Assembly: GCF_963929015.1 (NCBI RefSeq)
Contig: NZ_CAWVHE010000001.1
Coordinates: 77,187-141,186 of the forward strand
Length of the DNA: 64,000 nt
Source: Merdimonas sp963929015
GTDB lineage: Bacteria > Bacillota > Clostridia > Lachnospirales > Lachnospiraceae
Direction: 5' to 3'
Of the stretch, positions 42,642 through 50,741 are shown piece after piece. Numbering within the stretch: the stretch's first letter is position 1; every line of letters begins with the position of its first letter. A model generated the notes under the pieces. That model was not told the DNA's origin. It did no database searches and saw only the letters and a list, made by a program, of their open reading frames with translations. The position numbers were made by a program, and so were the translations under genes.

Positions 42642-43806
42642 TTTCCAATACTCCGCTGATACTGTTATCTTCTACAAATGTATTGCCATTATACAAAAAC
42701 AACACCTCTGTGATCTTGTTGTCCTGCATAAGCTGATGAATATCGCCATAATAATATCTGGGATCCACCACCAGGATCTCCCGGAAATGTGGCGTAAGGA
42801 AGGGAATCAGACAGTTGGCGTAAGAATCCTTCAAAAGCAGAAGCCTTTTGGTACTGTCCGCGGTCGTCCGGATATCCAGCATCCCGGTATTTCCTCCAAG
42901 AAACATGGCGTACTGATCTTTCCCTTCCAGTCTGGAAGCATCATACAGGGAAGCGGTCTTTTTTTGCTCCTGCGGATCCGTGACCACCACCTCCGGCCCC
43001 GCCTTCTCATCCTCCGGCAGATAGACGCAGATGGTCTCCCGGCGTCCGGTCTCATATCCGCTGGTGGAAGAAAGGGTTCCGTTGAAGGAATTGCTGACTG
43101 CATAAGGAACCAGTTCCGGCTCTTTGGTCCGGTCAAGGCCCATCGCTTCCGCAAGCGCCTGATATCCGTACTTCGCTCCCAGCGTCGTCCAGTGATGATC
43201 GGTACGGTAATAGATCTCTTCCTTTTTATGCTCATCCAGAGCGCTTTTTACATCCACCCAGACAAACGAATCTCCCAGAGACTTACGGATCTTTTCAAAA
43301 TCCTGATCCTGATCCCTAGTCACTGCAAACGCAGGCAACTTGTCGGAAAGTACATTTGCCGCATTGGGCGCAAGCATCATATACATGGGGATGTCCGGGT
43401 ATGTTTCCTGAAATCCCCGCATCGCCTTCAGGTTCTGTTCCATCTGTTCCGGAGAAGGCGTCCCGATCTTTTCCAGGAGATACCCGTCTTTTCCCTTGTA
43501 TACGCCGTTGGATTCCCGCCTGCCAAGAAGAAGGTCTGTGTGGGTCTTCAGCTGTACCCACAGGTCTCGTCCTGCCATCTGGTCAGACTGATACGCCTCA
43601 TACTGTTCCATAAATCTGCCGCTTTTGATACCGGAAAGCGTAAGCTCTGGTCTTTGTTCCAGGACACGGTTCTCTTTTTCCGAAGACTCCCGGTCCGGAA
43701 CTGCCAGATTCAGCCCGCAGATCAGCACGAGAAGAGCCAGAAACATCTGTGCCATCTTGATTTTTCTATGCTGTTTTTTCCATCTGCCCCAAATTTGTTT
43801 TATCAT
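42625..43806 (-). CDS. DHHW-family protein (AlgX/AlgJ-like)
   Basis: A 393-residue protein with one N-terminal membrane helix (MAQMFLALLVLICGLNLAV). The name-giving motif is YRTDHHWTTLGAKYGYQA, with a later KDSYANCLIPFL, in the order seen in AlgX/AlgJ-like SGNH O-acetyltransferases. It probably acts outside the membrane, transferring acetyl groups delivered by the MBOAT protein to a surface glycan. AGGAGCGATT precedes the ATG. It follows the MBOAT gene by eight bases. Confidence 0.88.
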   Translation of the reverse strand: MIKQIWGRWKKQHRKIKMAQMFLALLVLICGLNLAVPDRESSEKENRVLEQRPELTLSGIKSGRFMEQYEAYQSDQMAGRDLWVQLKTHTDLLLGRRESNGVYKGKDGYLLEKIGTPSPEQMEQNLKAMRGFQETYPDIPMYMMLAPNAANVLSDKLPAFAVTRDQDQDFEKIRKSLGDSFVWVDVKSALDEHKKEEIYYRTDHHWTTLGAKYGYQALAEAMGLDRTKEPELVPYAVSNSFNGTLSSTSGYETGRRETICVYLPEDEKAGPEVVVTDPQEQKKTASLYDASRLEGKDQYAMFLGGNTGMLDIRTTADSTKRLLLLKDSYANCLIPFLTPHFREILVVDPRYYYGDIHQLMQDNKITEVLFLYNGNTFVEDNSISGVLENDETE

Positions 43807-43814
43807 AATCGCTC

Positions 43815-45212
43815 CTAAAACCGAAAATATAAGAAGGGATTGTAAGTTTCCGTTACCAGGTAGGCAACGCACAGAAGAAACATTCCCCCGTAGATCAGTA
43901 CGTCTGCCGTTTTCCTTTTCCGCCCGAGAAACTTTTCATAAAGCGTAAACACCACTGGCGTAGAGGATAATCCAAGGATGATCCAAAGGCCCAGATTGGA
44001 AAACAAAAGATATAAGGCCTCCCTGTCCAGGAATCCGCTGCCTCCCAGGCCGAGCATCAGCTTCAGATATTCTCCGGCGCTTCCCAGAGAAGGACTGAAA
44101 AACAGGACCCAGCCTGCCATAACCAGCACCATGCAGTATACATGCCTGCACGCCGCCGGAAGCCGCTCCAGAAAAGGAGCAAGAAAATATTTCTCAACAA
44201 TCAGGATCACACCATAGTACAGTCCCCACGCCACGAAGTTCCAGGCAGCTCCGTGCCATAATCCCGTCAGAAGCCATACCACCAGGAGATTACGGATATG
44301 CTTCGGCACAGACACCCGGTTGCCTCCCAGCGGAATATAGAGGTATTCCCGGAACCAGCTGCTAAGGGAAATATGCCACCTTCTCCAGAATTCTGTAATG
44401 CTTCTGGAAATGTAAGGATAGAAAAAGTTCTTTGGGAAGTCAAAGCCAAACATTTTCCCAAGTCCAACCGCCATATCGGAATAGCCACTGAAATCAAAAT
44501 AAATCTGGAAGGTGTAGGCCAGACATCCCAGCCATGCCGTTGCCACAGACACATCCCCAGGCGCCATGGCCGCCACGTCCGTATAGACCATGCCGATAGA
44601 GTTGGCAAGCAGCACCTTTTTGGAAAGCCCCCGGATAAAAAACATAACACCTTCGCCAAAGCGTCCAAACGTCTCCTTGCGTACATGGAGCTGCTGGTCA
44701 ATTTCCGCGTATTTTACGATAGGTCCGGCGATCAGCTGCGGAAACATGGTCACATACAGCGCGAAATCCATAAGATTTCTCTGCACCGGAACATTGCCCC
44801 TGTATACGTCTATGATATACGAAAGGATCTGAAAGGTGTAAAAGGAGATTCCCACCGGCAGCGCCACTTCCCGGAACGGGATCTCTACCGGCAGCACTAC
44901 ATTCAGACTGTTCAGCACAAACCCTTCATATTTAAAAAATCCAAGCACGCACAGATTGACCGCCACAGTAAAGATCAGACTCTTCCTCGCCGCCCTTCTG
45001 TCCCCTGCATTTCTTGCAATATCCAGCCCGCAGATATAGTTAAACAGGATGGAAAAGATCATCAGAAACAGATAGACCGGTTCTCCCCAGGCATAAAAAA
45101 CCAGACTTCCCAGGAGAAGCACCGGGTTTTTCAGCCGCTTTGGAAGCCCGTAATACAAAATCAATATGATCGGCAAAAATGTAAATAAAAATACGATACT
45201 GCTAAATAACAT
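43815..45212 (-). CDS. MBOAT O-acyltransferase (AlgI-like)
   Basis: A 465-residue polytopic protein with about ten helices. FWRRWHISLSSWFREYLYIP and LTGLWHGAAWNFVAWGLYYG are MBOAT signatures, the second with the catalytic His. AlgI-type proteins carry acetyl groups across the membrane for polysaccharide O-acetylation. The partner DHHW protein is next and the SGNH and DUF4358 genes are upstream, a complete cassette. Confidence 0.94.
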   Translation of the reverse strand: MLFSSIVFLFTFLPIILILYYGLPKRLKNPVLLLGSLVFYAWGEPVYLFLMIFSILFNYICGLDIARNAGDRRAARKSLIFTVAVNLCVLGFFKYEGFVLNSLNVVLPVEIPFREVALPVGISFYTFQILSYIIDVYRGNVPVQRNLMDFALYVTMFPQLIAGPIVKYAEIDQQLHVRKETFGRFGEGVMFFIRGLSKKVLLANSIGMVYTDVAAMAPGDVSVATAWLGCLAYTFQIYFDFSGYSDMAVGLGKMFGFDFPKNFFYPYISRSITEFWRRWHISLSSWFREYLYIPLGGNRVSVPKHIRNLLVVWLLTGLWHGAAWNFVAWGLYYGVILIVEKYFLAPFLERLPAACRHVYCMVLVMAGWVLFFSPSLGSAGEYLKLMLGLGGSGFLDREALYLLFSNLGLWIILGLSSTPVVFTLYEKFLGRKRKTADVLIYGGMFLLCVAYLVTETYNPFLYFRF

Positions 45213-45227
45213 ACCGTTCCTGTTCCT

Positions 45228-45722
45228 TTACAAACTATTTTCAAAAGCTGCCAGCGCCTGGTCTGCCTTCGGCGAAACTGTCAGGAGCACATAATTGCCC
45301 CTGGTCGTAAGAATCGCTCCATTGAGAAGTCCGGTCTGACTTGCCCCATATCCTTCAAAGCTTTTCTTCTGGGTCTCCAGCCGCTCCTCTGCCGCCGCCT
45401 CTGCCGCCTCTGCCTGGGACTCGTCCTTCAGGCGCAGGATCAGAAGCTCGCTGACGCTCATCACATCATCCGGAATATAGAGCACTGCCCCTTCGTAATC
45501 CTGGGCATTCAGCCCGTAATAGCGCTTCAGGTCCTGCGTTGTTCCCTTTTTCATCCCGTCTGTACCGGTTGCCTTCAGGATCTCCGTTTCCAGCTTTTTC
45601 ACCGGCACGTCATCTGCGCTTTGACCGGCAAGCAGAACGGCAATATAAACGATGAACACCAGAACCATAAAATATTTCAAAAGATTCAGCACGTCGATAT
45701 TGTATCTTCCTTGTTTCTTCAT
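45228..45722 (-). CDS. DUF4358 protein
   Basis: A 164-residue membrane-anchored protein: one helix (LLKYFMVLVFIVYIAVLLAG), then an extracytoplasmic DUF4358 domain with VLYIPDDVMSVSELLILRLK and ILTTRGNYVLLTVSPKAD. Function is unknown, but it repeatedly occurs in acetylation cassettes of this type in related bacteria. Its start shares one base with the stop of the SGNH gene. Confidence 0.87.
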   Translation of the reverse strand: MKKQGRYNIDVLNLLKYFMVLVFIVYIAVLLAGQSADDVPVKKLETEILKATGTDGMKKGTTQDLKRYYGLNAQDYEGAVLYIPDDVMSVSELLILRLKDESQAEAAEAAAEERLETQKKSFEGYGASQTGLLNGAILTTRGNYVLLTVSPKADQALAAFENSL

Positions 45723-46489
45723 TATAATCCTGCGACCTCCGCCATGCGGTTTACCCAGTCTGTATAGTAGGACGGGGACATATGGATCCCGTCCCCCGCG
45801 TAGTATTCTTCTTTTACCAGATCCGTGTTGTCAATAAAAAGAATCTCCAGTTCTTCACACAAAGCTCTTAATCCTTCGTTATACTGCGGGATATTGGCAT
45901 AGGCGGGATTTGCCTGGGCCGTCTGCTGCCGCACCGGCAGAATGCTGTTGACACAGATCTTCGTTGCCGGAAGGGACGCTTTTAAGTCTTCCAGCATCTC
46001 CCGGTAAGCCTTAAGAAAAGACGCCTGATCCGTCACCTTCATATCATTCATCCCATATGCCAGAAAAAGCACCTGCGGCGCCAGCGATTTTGCCCGGGCC
46101 GTCTGGTTTCTCATTTCTTCACCGTTTCCATTGACCACGCCTGCCCCTCTCTGTGCAAGCACACGGCCGGCGTCCAGCACTCCGTATTCCGAAAGTCCCT
46201 GGGTAATGGAATCCCCCAGCACCAGGGCATTTGCAAACTTCTCATTGGGCGGCCGGTTCGCCCAGGCCTCATCGGCGGCCCGCTCTGCCGCTTCCAGCTC
46301 CTGGATCTTCTGATCCACCCGTACCACGTCTGCCTTTTCCAGACTTTGAAGCCTTTTCAGCCCTTCATCGGTATCCGGCTTCTGCTCTGTCAGCCGGACG
46401 GTCAAAAGAGCGATCCCTGCCGCCGCAAGGATCGCTGCCGCAAGGATCGCAGTCCGGAAAACAAGCGGTTTTCTCTTGTGTACTTCCAT
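45722..46489 (-). CDS. SGNH/GDSL hydrolase, membrane-anchored
   Basis: A 255-residue protein with one N-terminal helix (TAILAAAILAAAGIALLTV). The nucleophile Ser is in LVLGDSITQG, the oxyanion Asn in AYGMNDMKV, and the Asp-His pair in GDGIHMSPSYY. It likely acts on acetyl esters of a surface polymer. First gene of the seven-gene run to clpX. AGGAGA lies about 14 bases upstream of the ATG, slightly far. Confidence 0.9.
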   Translation of the reverse strand: MEVHKRKPLVFRTAILAAAILAAAGIALLTVRLTEQKPDTDEGLKRLQSLEKADVVRVDQKIQELEAAERAADEAWANRPPNEKFANALVLGDSITQGLSEYGVLDAGRVLAQRGAGVVNGNGEEMRNQTARAKSLAPQVLFLAYGMNDMKVTDQASFLKAYREMLEDLKASLPATKICVNSILPVRQQTAQANPAYANIPQYNEGLRALCEELEILFIDNTDLVKEEYYAGDGIHMSPSYYTDWVNRMAEVAGL

Positions 46490-46610
46490 GATCCGTTTCT
46501 GATTCTCCTATCTGTAACCCCCACATCCCTCCTGCTGCAGGAAGGAAGTAAGGCAAAAAATCACATTTAAAATATTGTACTGTTTTTCCCTGTAAAAGTC
46601 AAACATGTGG

Positions 46611-46616
46611 TATAAT
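46611..46616 (+). promoter_or_regulatory. Extended -10 promoter for DUF5721-dpaL
   Basis: TGG-TATAAT (TG at 46608-46609) forms an extended -10; no good -35 is seen. Confidence 0.5.
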
Positions 46617-46650
46617 CATTGCATATCATATGTCTGTAAAGGAGCCATTC

Positions 46651-47154
46651 ATGAATATCATCGCGTTATCACCGAAAATCTGCATGTCCCATCTTCTCCT
46701 TCTGGAGACCTTTGACTCCTTCTTATTTATAGAAGGTAAGATCACCACTTTTAATACATTTGAGATCGACGGCTTTCTTCAGAAGGATTTTTTTGACACT
46801 CCGCCGGAATCTTCCTACTCCCGCTGGAAAGACGTGCGGGACTTCTGTTTTCAGCTGATCCGGGGGAAACGGACTCCTTTGAGCTTTCGGATCGTTTTGT
46901 CCCTGTCTCCGGAGGAACTCGCCTCTTTTCTTTCCTCCCGCGGCCTTGTCTCCTCCTACCGGCCGGAAGAGATCCAGGGACTGTATCTAAACTTTCACTA
47001 TGACGGAACCCATCTTACCTGTGTCACCGGCGTATCTCTCCACACATTCCGCATGGACAAATCTCTGGAACGGGAATGGGACCGATATGCCGGAGGTATG
47101 TTGGAACAGATGGCTCCCGGAATTTCACTGGATGAAAATGGATGGCAGAAATGA
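46651..47154 (+). CDS. DUF5721 protein
   Basis: A 167-residue protein of the DUF5721 family. Visible features: IIALSPKICMSHLLLLETFD at the N-terminus, DGFLQKDFFDT, WKDVRDFCFQLIRGKRTPLS and GLYLNFHYDGTHLTCVTGVS. Function is unknown; no catalytic motif was recognised. AAAGGAGCCATTC precedes the ATG. It overlaps the next gene by four bases (ATGA). Confidence 0.82.
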   Translation: MNIIALSPKICMSHLLLLETFDSFLFIEGKITTFNTFEIDGFLQKDFFDTPPESSYSRWKDVRDFCFQLIRGKRTPLSFRIVLSLSPEELASFLSSRGLVSSYRPEEIQGLYLNFHYDGTHLTCVTGVSLHTFRMDKSLEREWDRYAGGMLEQMAPGISLDENGWQK

Positions 47155-48356
47155 AAGACGTTATTCACATGGTCCATCTCGACCATTCCAGGAAAAAAAA
47201 CTTATCTTCCACTTCTCTGTTTGGTGAAGCAACCGCCAGAAATGCTTTACAGTATCACAGCAGTTTCCCGGAATACGCACCGACGCCCCTGGTAAATCTG
47301 CAAAACCTGGCTGAATATCTGGGCGTTGCCGGTTTTTATGTCAAAGATGAAAGCTATCGCTTTGGCCTGAATGCCTTTAAAGTGTTAGGGGGCAGCTATT
47401 GTCTTGGCAAATATATCGCAGAACTGGCAGGGATCGATCCTTCCAGGCTTTCGTTTGAAAAAATCGTCAGCAAAGAGATCCACGCAAAAACCGGGACGCT
47501 TACCTTTGTAACCGCGACGGACGGAAATCACGGAAGGGGCATTGCCTGGACCGCCAGCCGTCTGGGACATAAAAGCGTGGTGTTTATGCCAAAGGGCAGC
47601 TCCTCGGAGCGCCTTGACAATATCCGCTCCCATGGCTCGGACGCCTCGATCACAGACCTTAATTATGACGACGCCGTGCGCTACGCCAATACCTGCGCCA
47701 AAAAGTACGGCTGGGTCATGGTCCAGGATACGGCATGGGAAGGATACGAGGACATCCCCTCCTGGATCATGCAGGGCTATACCACCATGGCCCTGGAAAC
47801 CCTCCGGCAACTGGGCGCAGATAAACCGACCCATATTTTTCTGCAGGCAGGCGTCGGCGCCATGGCCGGAGCTGTCGCCGGATTTTTCAGTGATTATTAT
47901 GGTGGCAGCCGCCCTGTCATTACCATCGTAGAACCGGACAAGGCGGACTGTATCTACCAGAGCGCGCTGGCTGGCGATGGGAATCCCCGTTTTGTAACCG
48001 GCGATATGCAGACGATCATGGCAGGTCTGGCCTGCGGAGAGCCTTGTACCATCGGATGGAAAATCCTGCAGGATCACGCCGATTATTTTGTCTCTATGCC
48101 GGATCATGTGGCAGCCAGAGGGATGCGCGTCCTTGGGAATCCGACCGGCAGCGATCCAAGAGTCATCTCCGGAGAAAGCGGCGCTGCCACCACCGGATTT
48201 GTGACAGAAGTACTGACCCGTCCGGCCTTACGGGAAATGCGGGACACCCTTGGGCTTGGACCGGATTCCCGGATCCTCTGCTTTTCTACGGAAGGAGCCA
48301 CTGACCGGGAAAACTACCGCAGGATTGTCTGGGACGGCCTGTATCCCAGTTTTTAA
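47151..48356 (+). CDS. dpaL: Diaminopropionate ammonia-lyase
   Basis: A 401-residue PLP-dependent lyase that converts 2,3-diaminopropionate to pyruvate and two ammonia. FGLNAFKVLGGSYCLGKY carries the PLP Lys, VTATDGNHGRGIAWTASRLG the phosphate-side loop, and SGESGAATTGFVTEVL the PLP-phosphate glycine loop. Length matches E. coli DpaL (about 398). The start shares ATGA with the DUF5721 stop, so the two genes are likely coupled. Confidence 0.94.
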   Translation: MKDVIHMVHLDHSRKKNLSSTSLFGEATARNALQYHSSFPEYAPTPLVNLQNLAEYLGVAGFYVKDESYRFGLNAFKVLGGSYCLGKYIAELAGIDPSRLSFEKIVSKEIHAKTGTLTFVTATDGNHGRGIAWTASRLGHKSVVFMPKGSSSERLDNIRSHGSDASITDLNYDDAVRYANTCAKKYGWVMVQDTAWEGYEDIPSWIMQGYTTMALETLRQLGADKPTHIFLQAGVGAMAGAVAGFFSDYYGGSRPVITIVEPDKADCIYQSALAGDGNPRFVTGDMQTIMAGLACGEPCTIGWKILQDHADYFVSMPDHVAARGMRVLGNPTGSDPRVISGESGAATTGFVTEVLTRPALREMRDTLGLGPDSRILCFSTEGATDRENYRRIVWDGLYPSF

Positions 48357-48409
48357 AAGATCCCGGAAATGACAGCTTTTCTGCTGCATTTCCGGGATCT
48401 TTCCTTTTT
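48354..48409. terminator. Bidirectional intrinsic terminator
   Basis: AAAGATCCCGGAAATG (48356-48371) pairs with CATTTCCGGGATCTTT (48387-48402); a T-rich run follows on the plus strand. It also separates the convergent htpG. Confidence 0.88.
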
Positions 48410-48449
48410 ACTGTTTTTCCTTTATCATTTGTACTTCCGATCCGCCACT

Positions 48450-50519
48450 CTATTTCGTCAGAAGCATCATAATCTCATTGCTTCTCTGTACAAATGCAGT
48501 CATTTCTTCCGGACTTAGCGGCTTATGGGCCAGCATAGCCAGATCGTAAAGCTGCCTGCAGATCATGCCGGTGTTTTCTCCGTCCTTATGCTCAGATACA
48601 TACTGCACCAGCGGATGGTTGGCGTTCAGGATCAGCGTAACCTCTCCGCCCATTCCCATGCCCATATCGGCCATGCCGTACATTTTCATCATTTCCTGCA
48701 TCCGGCGGCTCTGCTCGGACAGGGTGATCATGGCGGCTACTTTTTCATCTTTCAGCTTCTCGGTCTTGACTTCCAGTTTGTCATTGCCAAGCTCCTTGCG
48801 GAAGATCTCGGTCAGATCGTCTGCCTTCTTCTGGAATGCCTCTTTTTCTTCCTCTCCCACTTCCTCTTTGGACTGATCACTCAAATCAGCGTCAATGCGC
48901 TGGAACTGGATCGTGGGATATCTCTGCTCCAGAAGAGTGATAAATGGAGAGTCAATGTTGTGGCCCAGGATCACCGCGTCCTCTCCCTGGCTCTTAAAGA
49001 GGTTGATATACTGGCTCTGCTGGATCTCGTCGGTCACATAGAAGATCGTGGTCTTCTGTTCCTCCGTCTTCTCTTCATTTTCACCGTTCTCGCCGGTTTC
49101 TTCTTTCTTTTCTTCCTCCGGCTTCTCCAGAGTTCCGCCGTTTGCCTCCACATAATCCTTCAGTGTCAGATATTTATGATCCAGGTTCTTAAAGAGGATG
49201 GCGTCCTTCATCTTGTCGCAGAACTTCTCATCCTTCAGGCATCCGAACTTGATGAACGGGCTGATGCTGTCCCAGTATTTCTCATAGTCTTCTCTCTTGG
49301 TCTTGCACATGCCGGCCAGCTTGTCTGCCACCTTCCTGGCAATATAATCCGCGATCTTATTGACAAATCCGTCATTTTGCAGCGCGCTTCTGGACACGTT
49401 CAGCGGCAGGTCCGGGCAGTCGATCACGCCCTTTAATACCATCAGGAATTCCGGGATCACTTCTTTGATATTGTCTGCGATAAATACCTGATTATTGTAT
49501 AGCTTGATGGTTCCCTCGATAGAGTCATACTCCGTATTGATCCGCGGGAAGTACAGGATTCCTTTCAGATTAAAGGGATAGTCCATATTCAGGTGGATCC
49601 AGAACAATGGCTCCTTGTAATCCAGGAACACTTTGCGGTAGAAGTCCTTGTAATCCTCATCGCTGCACTCATTGGGGTGCTTAGTCCACAGGGGATGGAT
49701 ATCGCTTAATGATACCGGGCGCTTCTGGATCTTTACCTTCTCCTTTGCCGGCTCTACCTCTACCATCTCTTTTTCGCCGTTTTCCTTTTCTTTTTCTTCC
49801 ATTTTGGCGTCTTCATGAATCCGTTCGATCACTACATCGTCATCCTTCAGATCCGCCTCGTCGATGGTTTCGTACTCCGGATCCGCATGTTCTTTGGACA
49901 GGAAGATCTCCACCGGCATGAAAGAACAATATTTCTCCAGCACCTCTCTGACACGGTACTCATTGGCAAACTCCAGGCTGTCGTCATTGAGGCAGAGGGT
50001 CATGGTTGATCCCACCTCTGTTCTGGAACCTTCATCCATCTCATACTCTGTGCCGCCTTGGCTGACCCAGTGAACCGGCTTCGCGCCTTCTTTATAAGAA
50101 AGGGTGTCGATATGCACTTCATCCGCCACCATAAATGCAGAGTAAAATCCCAGTCCGAAGTGGCCGATCATGTCGTCTTCTGTCGTTTTATCCTTATATT
50201 TTTCCAGGAACTCTGTGGCGCCGGAAAATGCGATCTGGGTAATATATTCCTCCACCTCATCGGCAGTCATACCAAGACCATTATCTATAAACTTCAGAGT
50301 TTTTTCCTCCGGGTTGACTTCCACCCGGATGGCCGGCTTATAGTCGTCCGGAAGCTGGTACTCTCCCATCATATCCAGTTTTTTCAGTTTGGTGATGGCG
50401 TCACATCCGTTGGATACCATCTCCCGCACGAAAATATCGTGATCAGAATACACCCATTTCTTTATGATCGGAAATATGTTTTCACTGCTGATTGATAAGC
50501 TACCTTTTTTTGCTGCCAT
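48450..50519 (-). CDS. htpG: HtpG (Hsp90 chaperone)
   Basis: A 689-residue Hsp90 ATPase. The GHKL ATP pocket reads MVSNGCDAITKLKKL, FIDNGLGMTADEVEEYI and MIGHFGLGFYSAFMVAD. A charged Glu/Lys-rich insert follows near 225-250, and the C-terminal dimerisation region is present. It is longer than typical HtpG because of charged inserts. AGGAGTGATA precedes the ATG. A CIRCE element and a strong promoter lie upstream. Confidence 0.96.
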   Translation of the reverse strand: MAAKKGSLSISSENIFPIIKKWVYSDHDIFVREMVSNGCDAITKLKKLDMMGEYQLPDDYKPAIRVEVNPEEKTLKFIDNGLGMTADEVEEYITQIAFSGATEFLEKYKDKTTEDDMIGHFGLGFYSAFMVADEVHIDTLSYKEGAKPVHWVSQGGTEYEMDEGSRTEVGSTMTLCLNDDSLEFANEYRVREVLEKYCSFMPVEIFLSKEHADPEYETIDEADLKDDDVVIERIHEDAKMEEKEKENGEKEMVEVEPAKEKVKIQKRPVSLSDIHPLWTKHPNECSDEDYKDFYRKVFLDYKEPLFWIHLNMDYPFNLKGILYFPRINTEYDSIEGTIKLYNNQVFIADNIKEVIPEFLMVLKGVIDCPDLPLNVSRSALQNDGFVNKIADYIARKVADKLAGMCKTKREDYEKYWDSISPFIKFGCLKDEKFCDKMKDAILFKNLDHKYLTLKDYVEANGGTLEKPEEEKKEETGENGENEEKTEEQKTTIFYVTDEIQQSQYINLFKSQGEDAVILGHNIDSPFITLLEQRYPTIQFQRIDADLSDQSKEEVGEEEKEAFQKKADDLTEIFRKELGNDKLEVKTEKLKDEKVAAMITLSEQSRRMQEMMKMYGMADMGMGMGGEVTLILNANHPLVQYVSEHKDGENTGMICRQLYDLAMLAHKPLSPEEMTAFVQRSNEIMMLLTK

Positions 50520-50586
50520 CATTATCACTCCTATTATTCTTTGTTTTATCCTTGCGGGAAACCCCCGTTTTTTCCATCTACAGGAT

Positions 50587-50649
50587 ATGATAATACCACA
50601 GAAAACAATTGTCAACCAAAAATTAGCACTCTTTTTACAAGAGTGCTGA
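50587..50649 (-). promoter_or_regulatory. htpG promoter and CIRCE operator
   Basis: CIRCE at 50623-50649: TTAGCACTC-N9-GAGTGCTGA, one mismatch. The promoter on the minus strand is TTGACA (50615-50610), 17 bases, TATCAT (50592-50587). The operator sits just upstream of the -35. Confidence 0.85.
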
Positions 50650-50741
50650 CAACCCGTGACTGGTCAGCGCCTGATCCTCCAAAGAAACAAAAGAAAAGGC
50701 ACCTGCCATGGCAGGTGCCCGCTTCCTGGTCCACTCTTCTT

